Below are positions 48,863-55,988 of a stretch of DNA of 64,000 nt, piece after piece (position 1 is the first letter of the stretch; each line of letters begins with the position of its first letter). A model generated the notes under the pieces. That model did no database searches, had not been told where the DNA came from, and worked only from the letters and a program-made list of their open reading frames with translations. This stretch comes from Actinomycetospora straminea. Lineage in GTDB: Bacteria > Actinomycetota > Actinomycetes > Mycobacteriales > Pseudonocardiaceae. The DNA lies in contig NZ_JAQZAN010000021.1 in assembly GCF_028737255.1 (NCBI RefSeq), positions 1-64,000 on the forward strand. The letters are read 5' to 3'. Position numbers and translations under genes: made by a program.

Positions 48863-49973
48863 CCGAGAATCGCAGACCGCCGTCGGGGACGACGAGACCG
48901 GGCCAGATCCGCACGCCGGCCAGCAGCTCGCACGAGGCCCCGATCGACGCGCCGTCGCCGACCACCGCGTCGCTGACCACGGTCTCGTCGCCGATCGTCG
49001 CGCCCGGGCCGATCACCGAGCGCTCGACGACCGCGCCGTCGCCGATCCGCGCCCCGTCCATCACCACCGACCCCGAGACGCGGCTGCCCTCGCCGACCTG
49101 GACGTCGGCGCCGAGCGTGGTGCCGTCGGTCAGCGACGCCGAGGACGCCACCTTCGCCCCGGGCAGCAGCAGCGCCGTGCCGACCGGACCCGGCAGCGCG
49201 GCGGTCGGCGCGGCGCCCTGGACGAGGTCGGCGCTGCCGCGCACGAACGAGGCGGGGGTGCCGAGGTCGAGCCAGTACGACGACTCGACGTGGCCCTGCA
49301 GCCGCGAGCCGCCCGCGAGCAGGCCCGGGAACGTCTCGCGCTCCACCGACACGGGCCGGCCGGCGGGGATCGCGTCGATGACCTCGCGCCGGAAGACGTA
49401 GCAGCCGGCGTTGACCTGATCGGTCGGCGGCGTGAGCGTCTTCTCCAGGAACGCGGTGACGCGGCCCGTCGCGTCGGTGGGCACGCAGCCGAACGCGGTG
49501 GGGTCGGGGACCCGCACGAGGTGCAGGGTCGCGTCCGCGCCCGCCGCCCGGTGCTCGCCGACCACCGCGCGGACGTCGACGCCGGAGAGGATGTCGCCGT
49601 TGAACACGACGACCTCGTCGAACCCGGGCGCGAGCGCGTCCGCCGCGTAGCGGATGCCGCCGCCGGTGCCGAGCGGCTCGGGCTCCGGGCAGCAGGTGAG
49701 GTCCAGGCCCAGCGCCGCGCCGTCGGACAGGAAGCCCTCGAACACCTCGGCGCGGTACGCGGTGCCCAACACGACGGTGCGGATGCCGGCCGCCGCGATC
49801 CGCGAGAGCAGGTGCGCCAGGAACGGCACCCCGGCCGTCGGCAGCATCGGTTTCGGCGTGCTCAGCGTCAGCGGCCGCAACCGGCTGCCCTGCCCCCCGA
49901 CGAGCACCACCGCGGCCGTGCGCGCCGGGTCGATGATCGTCCCGTCGAGCTCCGTGTCCCCTGTCTGCACCAC
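48852..49973 (-). CDS. manC: mannose-1-phosphate guanylyltransferase-like nucleotidyltransferase
   Basis: An NDP-sugar pyrophosphorylase: VVLVGGQGSRLRPLTLSTPKPMLP near residue 23 is the nucleotide loop, NGDIL near 118 supplies the metal Asp, and the C-terminal ~100 residues are a left-handed beta-helix of hexad repeats (GARIGDGAVVERSVIGPGA). It corresponds by position to Rv3264c, assigned to GDP-mannose synthesis (named manB or manC in different sources). With manA and manB it completes the path to GDP-mannose. The sugar specificity is inferred from synteny. 373 residues. Confidence 0.88.
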   Translation of the reverse strand: MVQTGDTELDGTIIDPARTAAVVLVGGQGSRLRPLTLSTPKPMLPTAGVPFLAHLLSRIAAAGIRTVVLGTAYRAEVFEGFLSDGAALGLDLTCCPEPEPLGTGGGIRYAADALAPGFDEVVVFNGDILSGVDVRAVVGEHRAAGADATLHLVRVPDPTAFGCVPTDATGRVTAFLEKTLTPPTDQVNAGCYVFRREVIDAIPAGRPVSVERETFPGLLAGGSRLQGHVESSYWLDLGTPASFVRGSADLVQGAAPTAALPGPVGTALLLPGAKVASSASLTDGTTLGADVQVGEGSRVSGSVVMDGARIGDGAVVERSVIGPGATIGDETVVSDAVVGDGASIGASCELLAGVRIWPGLVVPDGGLRFSGGA

Positions 49974-49993
49974 CCGAAGACCCCCCTCGTCGA

Positions 49994-50022
49994 TGACGAA
50001 TCGTGACCGCGGGCGATAGTGT
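49994..50022 (+). promoter_or_regulatory. putative sigma-70-type promoter
   Basis: TGACGA (49994-49999) and TAGTGT (50017-50022) are separated by 17 bases, in the short gap between the divergent manC-type gene and the hypothetical gene at 50099, whose leader would be about 70 bases. Confidence 0.45.
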
Positions 50023-50098
50023 GGACCCTCCCGGGGCCGTGTCGGCCGACGACCCGGCCGAGACCCGCCCGTCGGGGAAACGAGCAGGAGGGTCGCAG

Positions 50099-50569
50099 GT
50101 GGCCTCGAATGCGTGGGAGCGCGCTCAGGACGCCATCGCGCATGCCTCCCAGCGGGCCACGGAGCGTGACGAGGACGTCATCACGCCCGACTCCGCGGTC
50201 TCGCCGTTCGACGCGGCGAGCACCACGATCCTGCCGCACGCGCTGAGCTCGCGCGGGGGCCGGGGCCACGACCCGGACCTCACCCAGCGGCTGCGCCACG
50301 ACGGTCTCCGGCCGACCGGGCAGGTCGACGGGCCGCCCGGTCAGGACCGGCCCCGCAACGGCCACCACCGCCGCCCGGACGACGACGAGGACGGCGACCC
50401 GACCACCGTCCGCTTCGACACGCGCCCGTCGCCGGCCCACCCCGGTACCTCGCCGTTCCCCGCCAACCCCTTCCCCGGCGGGCCCGGCCCCGCGCCCGAG
50501 CCGGAGCACGACGAGACGCCCGCCGAGGAGCCCCGCCGCTCGTGGTGGCGGCGGCTGTTCGGTCGCTGA
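50099..50569 (+). CDS. hypothetical actinobacterial protein
   Basis: A 156-residue soluble protein. The first 45 residues (ASNAWERAQDAIAHASQRAT then VITPDSAVSPFDAASTTIL) look conserved and partly helical; the middle is Asp/Arg/His-rich and disordered, and it ends in a basic-aromatic patch SWWRRLFGR. GTG at 50099 is chosen because CAGGAGGG lies about 6 bases upstream, while earlier starts add a poorly biased segment. No family known to me. It converges on the MpaB gene with a 3-base gap. Confidence 0.7.
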   Translation: MASNAWERAQDAIAHASQRATERDEDVITPDSAVSPFDAASTTILPHALSSRGGRGHDPDLTQRLRHDGLRPTGQVDGPPGQDRPRNGHHRRPDDDEDGDPTTVRFDTRPSPAHPGTSPFPANPFPGGPGPAPEPEHDETPAEEPRRSWWRRLFGR

Positions 50570-50572
50570 CGC

Positions 50573-51805
50573 TCAGTCCGGCAGCGCCGCCACCCCGGAC
50601 CGGGCGCCGGCGAAGCGGCGGCCGAGCTCGTCGCGGGTCCAGGCGTCCCCGGCCCGCTCGAGGGCCCGGCGTCCCCGCCGGGTCCGGGCGACCAGGCCGG
50701 ACAGGACGAGGTTGCGCAGCACGGTCGGCGGCACGGTCCAGGGCAGGGACCGGAGCGGGCCGTCGGGGAGACCCAGATCCCGCAGCGCCTCCCGCCCCAG
50801 GAACCAGCGCAGCAGGCCGAGCACGTGGCGACGGCGCAGCTCGCCGCGCCAGGGGCTCGACGCCATCGCCCGCTGGCCGTCGACGAGCGCGCCGGCGAGC
50901 GCCGGGCCGGCCGGGGTGACGTCGTCCTGGACGAGCAGGACGTGGTGCAGGAAGTGGTTCTGCTCGCGTTCGGTGGTGAAGAGCCAGTCCTCGTCGACGC
51001 CCATGAGCCAGCCCGTGTAGCGCCACAGGTGCATGACCGCGTGCGACTCGGCGGGCGTCACCAGCCACCCCAGCGCGCGGGCGCCGAGCAGGCCGGTGCT
51101 GCTGAAGAGCCCGAGCGTCGCGGCCTGGTCGGCCTGGTTGACCGGCAGGCCCCAGTGCCCGACGTCCCAGCGCCCGTTGGTCTCGAAGCGCCGGTCGACC
51201 AGGGCGTGCATCGCGCGGACGTGCACCGTGAGCCGCCAGCCCTCGCCGTCGCGGCGCAGCCCGCCCGGCGCGATCACCGCGCGCGCCCACTCCGTCGTCT
51301 CCCCGAGGCGGCGCATCGCTGTCCCGCCGGTGAGCCCGCCGGTGGCGACGAGCAGGTCGGCGGGCCCGCCGAACCGGTAGCCGCCGATGAGCGAGAGCGT
51401 GAGCAGGACGTCGTCGAGCGTGCGCCCCATCCGCCGCAGCGCGCGGCCGCCGCGCTCGAGGAGCACGGGATCGACCCAGTCCGGGGTGTCCTCGACGACC
51501 GCGAAGAAGTCGGCGAGCGGCCCGGACGCGGGGACGGCGGCCGGGTCGGCGAGCGCGCGGTGGAACGCGACCATCGTGACCCGATCCCCGTCGCCGCGCG
51601 GGCGGCTCATCGCCGCGGCGAGGTCGGCTCCCACCTCGTCGCGGGCGAACATGCGCCGCCCGATGCGGTCGAGCAGCTCCTCGTCGGTCGACCGCACCCG
51701 CGCGACCAGGCACAGCGGCCGCGCGATGCGCCGCGAGCGCTCGGGCGCGGCGCGGAAGCGACCGGGATGGGGGTCGAGCTGCTCGCGTGCCACCATGCGC
51801 ACCAT
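50573..51805 (-). CDS. oxygenase MpaB family protein (DUF2236)
   Basis: A 410-residue helical protein of the MpaB/latex-clearing-protein-like family, heme or metal-dependent oxygenases. Visible pieces are RRMFARDEVGADLAAAM near residue 50, NQADQAATLGLFSSTGLLGARALGW near 223, HLWRYTGWLMGVDEDWLFTT near 262, and HHVLLVQDDVTPAGPALA near 290. No signal peptide. It is divergent from, and probably repressed by, the TetR protein at 51860. Substrate unknown. An ATG three codons downstream is also possible. Confidence 0.88.
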   Translation of the reverse strand: MVRMVAREQLDPHPGRFRAAPERSRRIARPLCLVARVRSTDEELLDRIGRRMFARDEVGADLAAAMSRPRGDGDRVTMVAFHRALADPAAVPASGPLADFFAVVEDTPDWVDPVLLERGGRALRRMGRTLDDVLLTLSLIGGYRFGGPADLLVATGGLTGGTAMRRLGETTEWARAVIAPGGLRRDGEGWRLTVHVRAMHALVDRRFETNGRWDVGHWGLPVNQADQAATLGLFSSTGLLGARALGWLVTPAESHAVMHLWRYTGWLMGVDEDWLFTTEREQNHFLHHVLLVQDDVTPAGPALAGALVDGQRAMASSPWRGELRRRHVLGLLRWFLGREALRDLGLPDGPLRSLPWTVPPTVLRNLVLSGLVARTRRGRRALERAGDAWTRDELGRRFAGARSGVAALPD

Positions 51806-51807
51806 GC

Positions 51808-51832
51808 TGAGACGAGTTCCTGCTCGCGTTCA
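51808..51832. promoter_or_regulatory. candidate TetR operator (imperfect palindrome)
   Basis: TGAGACGAG (51808-51816) and CTCGCGTTCA (51823-51832) flank TTCCTG; the CGAG/CTCG core is perfectly inverted and the outer TGA/TCA match. It lies 3 bases upstream of the MpaB start and 28 bases from the TetR GTG, where a repressor could block both. Confidence 0.45.
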
Positions 51833-51859
51833 AGTCGCGTCCGCGACGGCCCACCGGCC

Positions 51860-52489
51860 GTGACTGCGCCGCGGCGTCGTCGCGAGCCCCGCCAGGAGCG
51901 CTCGCGGGCGATGGTCGAGCGGATCGTCACCGCCGGGCGGGCCGTCCTGCTCGAGCGCGGCACCGACGGCCTGACCACGAACCACGTCGCCGCCGCGGCC
52001 GGCATCAGCCCGGGCTCGCTCTACCAGTACTTCCCCGACAAGGAGGCCGTCCTCGACGAGGTGGTGCGCCGCTACGCCGACGACCTCGAGGAGCGGGTGA
52101 CGCGGGCCTTCGTCGACACCGCGGCCGAGCGCGACGCGACGGTGGCGGTGCGCCGTGTCGTGCTCGCGCTCGTCGACGCGCTCGCCGAGCACCCGGCGCT
52201 GCTGCGGGCGGTCGCCCAGCGGCTGCCCCGGGCCGGCGACGACCGGCGCGCCGCCTTCGCCCGCCGGGTCGACGCCCTGCTCACGAGCACCCTGCTCGCG
52301 CGCCACGGCGGCGAGCTGCGGCACCCGGCGGGCACCGTCGCCTGGATGCTCGTGCGGACCGTCGAGAGCCTCGCGGTCGGCTACGTGCTCGAGGAGCCGC
52401 CCATCGCGCAGGAGGTGTTCGCCGAGGAGGTCACGGCGCTCGTGCTGGGCTACCTGGGGCGGGCGCTGGCGGGTGAGGAGGCCGGCTAG
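51860..52489 (+). CDS. TetR-family transcriptional regulator
   Basis: A 209-residue regulator. The N-terminal helix-turn-helix contains IVTAGRAVLLERGTDGLTTN, AAAAGISPGSLYQYFPDKEAVLDEVV near residues 36-65, the classic TetR domain. The C-terminal domain is helical and Arg/Leu-rich without recognisable ligand motif. GTG 51860 is assumed because MVERIV starts the helix soon after. It is divergent from the MpaB oxygenase and its stop overlaps that of wbbL by four bases in convergent orientation. Confidence 0.92.
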   Translation: MTAPRRRREPRQERSRAMVERIVTAGRAVLLERGTDGLTTNHVAAAAGISPGSLYQYFPDKEAVLDEVVRRYADDLEERVTRAFVDTAAERDATVAVRRVVLALVDALAEHPALLRAVAQRLPRAGDDRRAAFARRVDALLTSTLLARHGGELRHPAGTVAWMLVRTVESLAVGYVLEEPPIAQEVFAEEVTALVLGYLGRALAGEEAG

Positions 52490-53370
52490 AAGGCGCTGCG
52501 GGCGCCCGTCCGGGCCCGCAGACGCAGCCCGACCCGCAGCCCGAGGCGCAGCGGCGCCCAGCGTCGGCCGCGGTAGCGGTCGGCGAGGAACCGGTAGGCG
52601 CTGCGGTGGTGCTCGGCGAGCATCCGGGTCGAGGTCGGGGCGTCGCGCTCGGTGGCGTGCCCGCCGGTGTGGGTGACCTCGGCGTCGGGCACGTAGACGT
52701 TGAGCCACCCGGCGCGCCCGAGGCGGTCGCCGAGGTCGACGTCCTCGAAGTACATGAAGTAGCGCGGGTCGAAACCGTCCACCGAGTCCCACGCCTCGCG
52801 GCGCAGCAGCACGCAGGACCCCGAGAGCCAGCCCGCGGTGCGCTCGGCGACCGCGCCGTCCTGGCGGTAGGCGCGCGTCCAGGGGTTCGCGGGCCACACG
52901 GCGGCGAACAGCGCGTGCCCGACGCCGCGGCCCAGGCTCGGCTGCCGGCGCGCCGACGGGTAGACCTCGCCACCGGTGCGGATCAGCGGGCCCAGCGACC
53001 CGGCCCGCGGCCACCGCTCGCCCGCCTCGAGCAGCGCGTCGAGGCTGCCCGGGCCGAACGCGATGTCCGGGTTGGCGACGAGCACCCAGCCCACCTCGGC
53101 CGGCAGGCCCGCCACCGCGCGGTTCGCCGCGGCGCCGTAACCCACGTTCTCGCCGATCCGCAGCAGGTCGACGCGGTCGTCGGCGGCCGCCGCGGCCTCC
53201 GGGACGCCGTCGACCGAGCCGTTGTCGGCCAGCACCACGCGGTACGGCCGGGACGTGGCCTTCTCCAGCGAGGTGAGGAACTCGCCGAGCGACTCGCCCG
53301 GCGAGTAGGTCACGGCGACGACGGCGAGGGCGGGGCCGTAGGCGGGGACGGGGTCGGGCACGCCGGGCAT
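52486..53370 (-). CDS. wbbL: rhamnosyltransferase WbbL-like (GT2)
   Basis: Transfers rhamnose to decaprenyl-PP-GlcNAc, making the arabinogalactan linker. The GT-A motifs are clear: VVAVTYSPGESLGEFL at the start, LADNGSVDG near residue 48, LVANPDIAFGPGSLDALLEAG near 96, and GWLSGSCVLLRREAWDSVDG with YFMYFEDVDLGDRLGRAG near 190-220. The length of 294 residues fits WbbL. It lies between the mannose nucleotide and rhamnose genes, as in mycobacteria (Rv3265c), where it is essential. Confidence 0.9.
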   Translation of the reverse strand: MPGVPDPVPAYGPALAVVAVTYSPGESLGEFLTSLEKATSRPYRVVLADNGSVDGVPEAAAAADDRVDLLRIGENVGYGAAANRAVAGLPAEVGWVLVANPDIAFGPGSLDALLEAGERWPRAGSLGPLIRTGGEVYPSARRQPSLGRGVGHALFAAVWPANPWTRAYRQDGAVAERTAGWLSGSCVLLRREAWDSVDGFDPRYFMYFEDVDLGDRLGRAGWLNVYVPDAEVTHTGGHATERDAPTSTRMLAEHHRSAYRFLADRYRGRRWAPLRLGLRVGLRLRARTGARSAF

Positions 53371-53380
53371 TCTGGCCGAC

Positions 53381-54301
53381 TCAGTCGTCCCACTCGTCGA
53401 CCAGCCCGCGGTACTCCGCCTCGAGGAGGGCCTCGGCGTCCGGGTCGCCGCGCCAGGACGCCTCCTCGAGGAAGGGCTGCGCCTCCTCGCGGCGGCCGAG
53501 GTCGTGCAGGAAGCGGCCCAGGTGGAACGCCGCCCCCGGCTCGCCGACCTCGTGGGCCAGCCGCAGCTGCTCCTCGGCGCCGGCGAGGTCCTCGTGGCGG
53601 TCGCGCAGGAACCAGCCGTAGTAGATGTGCGCGCACGGCGCCCCGAGCTCGGCCGCGCGGCGGTAGAGCTCCGCGGCCTCCGGCACGCGCCCCTCGGCGA
53701 GGCGACAGTCGGCGAGCGCGACGAGGGTCGCCGGCCGCCCCTCGTCGTGGAGGTCCTCGGCGATCTCGGCGGCCGTCAGCGGGTCGTCGAGCTCCTCCAG
53801 GTGCAGCGCGACGAGGTTGAGCCCCGCGAGCTCGTCGCCGAGGCGCACCGCGCGGTCGAGCACGTAGAGCGCCTCCTGGGTGCGCCCGCGCTCGCGCAGG
53901 AAGACGCCGTAGTCGTTGGTGGCCTCCGGGTCGCCGGCGTCCAGGCCGACGAGGAAGGCGGCCTCGGCGCGCTCGTGGTCGCCGACCGCGGCGAGGGTCT
54001 CGCCCAGGAGGCCCGCGAGGTCGGTGCGCCCGCGGCTCATGACCACGGGCATGAGGACCTCGGCGGCCTCGCGGCGGTTGCCGTGGTCGAGGTGGGCGTT
54101 CGCCAGCAGGCCGTGCGCCGACGGCTCCCCGCACGCCAGGGCCCGGCGCAGGACGGCGACGAGCTCCTCGTGGTGCACGGCCGGGTCGGGGTGCGGGACG
54201 GCGAGGAGCGCCCGCGCCTCGGCGCAGAGGGGTTCGTCGTCCTCGTGGACGGGCGTGCCGTCCGCCGGCTCGTCCACCCCCGTCGCGGCCTGCTCCGTCA
54301 C
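53381..54301 (-). CDS. tetratricopeptide/Sel1-like repeat protein
   Basis: A 306-residue soluble protein made of alpha-helical repeats: GEPSAHGLLANAHLDHGN, GDPEATNDYGVFLRERGR, GAPCAHIYYGWFLRDRHED and GEPGAAFHLGRFLHDLGR have the TPR/Sel1 spacing of about 34-36 residues. It probably binds a partner protein. The acidic N- and C-termini flank about seven repeats. GTG at 54301 lies 9 bases after a large hairpin, with no ribosome site visible; it may be read from a promoter inside the 3' end of the upstream gene or leaderless. Function unknown. Confidence 0.75.
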   Translation of the reverse strand: MTEQAATGVDEPADGTPVHEDDEPLCAEARALLAVPHPDPAVHHEELVAVLRRALACGEPSAHGLLANAHLDHGNRREAAEVLMPVVMSRGRTDLAGLLGETLAAVGDHERAEAAFLVGLDAGDPEATNDYGVFLRERGRTQEALYVLDRAVRLGDELAGLNLVALHLEELDDPLTAAEIAEDLHDEGRPATLVALADCRLAEGRVPEAAELYRRAAELGAPCAHIYYGWFLRDRHEDLAGAEEQLRLAHEVGEPGAAFHLGRFLHDLGRREEAQPFLEEASWRGDPDAEALLEAEYRGLVDEWDD

Positions 54302-54310
54302 CGGATCAGT

Positions 54311-54380
54311 GTGCGCTGCGCGCAGGTGAGCAGAAAGAAGTGCTGGAGCACTTATTTTCGCTCACCTGCGCGGAGCGCAC
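54311..54380 (-). terminator. large two-tier hairpin with AT-rich core
   Basis: The outer arms 54311-54331 and 54360-54380 pair at 20 of 21 positions. Inside, AAGTGC and GCACTT pair around a TGGA loop, flanked by an A/T stretch (GAAA with TTTT). The right arm directly abuts the stop codon (54381-54383) of the minus-strand small membrane protein, so it acts as its terminator. The T-rich side gives one of the few AT-rich spots in the window. Confidence 0.75.
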
Positions 54381-54617
54381 CTACAGGCGCGGGCCGCGCG
54401 TGGCGTCGTCCGGGGAGGGCAGCGTCAGCGGCCAGTAGCGCCAGGCGTCGGGCGCGTTCGCCGCCAGGTCGCGGCGCGCGCTGCGCCGTCGCTCGGCCTG
54501 CCACCGCTCGTCGCGGGCCACGCGGGCCCGCAACCGGTGGCGCTCGCGCCCGGCGTCGATCACCAACCACACGGCGACCAGGCCGAGCAGCGCGAGGAGG
54601 ACCGTCTCCACAGCCAT
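54381..54617 (-). CDS. small single-pass membrane protein
   Basis: A 78-residue protein with one N-terminal membrane helix (ETVLLALLGLVAVWLVIDAG, residues 4-23), followed by a highly basic, helical cytoplasmic region RERHRLRARVARDERWQAERRR. The C-terminus is Pro/Asp-rich. Good codon bias supports it as real. It stands between rmlD and the TPR gene and is closed by a large hairpin. Function unknown. Confidence 0.65.
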   Translation of the reverse strand: MAVETVLLALLGLVAVWLVIDAGRERHRLRARVARDERWQAERRRSARRDLAANAPDAWRYWPLTLPSPDDATRGPRL

Positions 54618-54687
54618 GACCGCTCAACGCACGAGAGGGCCCCGAGGACACGCAAATGACATCGATGTGATGACGACATTGGTCCGT

Positions 54688-55638
54688 TCAGCCCAGTAGG
54701 AGCTCCGGGTGGTGCGCGACCGCGGTGCCCAGGGCCTCGCGCCACGGTGGTAGGGGCTCGAGGCCCGCAGCCCGCCACGACACGTCGGAGAGCACCGACC
54801 ACGCCGGTCGCGGGGCCGGGCGGGGGAAGGACGCGGTGTCGCAGGGGCGCACGCGGGCGGGGTCGGCGCCCAGCTCCTCGAACACCGCCCGCGCCAGCCC
54901 GCACCACGTCGTCGCCCCGCCGCCCGCCGCGTGCCGCGTGCCCGCCGGCGCCGACGAGCGCGCGAGCGCGACCAGGCCCGCGGCGAGGTCCGCCGACCAC
55001 GTGGGCGAGCCGTGCTGGTCGTCGACGACGTCGACGGTGTCGCGCTCGCGGGCGAGCCGGGCCATCGTGCGCACGAAGTTCGCCCCGGTGGCGCCGTAGA
55101 CCCACGCGGTGCGCACGACGTGGTGGGCGTCGGGCAGCGCGGCGCGCACGGCCTGCTCCCCCGCGAGCTTGCTGCGCGCGTAGACACCAGCGGGCGCGAC
55201 GGGGTCGTCCGGTTCGAGGGGGCGGCGCGCCCCGCCGGGCAGTGGGCCGAGCACGTAGTCGGTGGAGACGTGGACCATCGTCGCGCCGACCTCCGCGCAC
55301 GCCGCCGCGAGCAGCCCGGGAGCCTCGGCGTTCGCCGCCCACGCCGCCGCGCCGGCCTCGGGGTCGGTCTCGGCGCGGTCCACCGCGGTGTAGGCGGCGG
55401 CGTTGACGAGCACCGGCCGTCCGGCCCCGGCCGTCTCGCCGACCCACCCGTGCACCGCGGCGCGGACGGCCGCGGCGTCGGTGACGTCGAGCTCGGCGCG
55501 GGTCACGGCGACCAGGGAGTCGCCCGGCGGGGCTCCCTCGTCGCCGGGCGCGGTGAGCCGGGCGACGAGGTCCGTCCCCAGGGCACCCCCCGCCCCGGTC
55601 ACCATCCACCGCACCGGACCCCGCCCCCCGTCGATCAC
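54688..55638 (-). CDS. rmlD: dTDP-4-dehydrorhamnose reductase
   Basis: Last step of dTDP-L-rhamnose synthesis, supplying WbbL. A short-chain dehydrogenase of the extended type: VTGAGGALGTDLVARL near residue 13, RAELDVTDAAAV, NAAAYTAVDRAETD, VSTDYVLG, and the YARSKLAGEQ catalytic Tyr/Lys near residue 165. GTG at 55638 gives 316 residues and keeps the Rossmann start; an upstream extension of 17 residues is unsupported. The rest of the rml pathway is not in the window. Confidence 0.94.
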   Translation of the reverse strand: MIDGGRGPVRWMVTGAGGALGTDLVARLTAPGDEGAPPGDSLVAVTRAELDVTDAAAVRAAVHGWVGETAGAGRPVLVNAAAYTAVDRAETDPEAGAAAWAANAEAPGLLAAACAEVGATMVHVSTDYVLGPLPGGARRPLEPDDPVAPAGVYARSKLAGEQAVRAALPDAHHVVRTAWVYGATGANFVRTMARLARERDTVDVVDDQHGSPTWSADLAAGLVALARSSAPAGTRHAAGGGATTWCGLARAVFEELGADPARVRPCDTASFPRPAPRPAWSVLSDVSWRAAGLEPLPPWREALGTAVAHHPELLLG

Positions 55639-55988
55639 GCACGGCAGTCTCCCAGCCCGCCGGGGTGACCCCTGTCCGTGCCCGGTCACCGTCCTCGCAC
55701 GGCCCCGGCGCCTTCACCCCCAGCTCGAGCCACGGGAACGGGCCCGCTCTCACCGCGCGTCGCCGCGACGCGCCGACGAGCCGTCCAACGGGTGAGAGGC
55801 ACCGAACGGGACGGAGGCCGTCTAGCCTCTGGCCAGGCCCCTCGTCGACCGCGGGAGCCCCACCGGGCCCGGCACCGGAGGGGAGCCGACCAGCGCCGCG
55901 CCGGGGGCACCGCGGACCCGCGGCGACGACGGACCATGATCGACCGACGGCCCCCGCCGGGGCCAGGACCGGGGAGGGAGGCGGGGCG
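55639..55988. promoter_or_regulatory. divergent intergenic region between rmlD and LCP genes
   Basis: About 350 bases without a gene. TAGCCT at 55823-55828 is a possible -10 box for the LCP gene, giving a leader of about 155 bases. The region just upstream of the LCP ATG holds AGGGAGG. An in-frame upstream extension of the LCP gene exists, but its composition is not coding-like. Confidence 0.5.
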
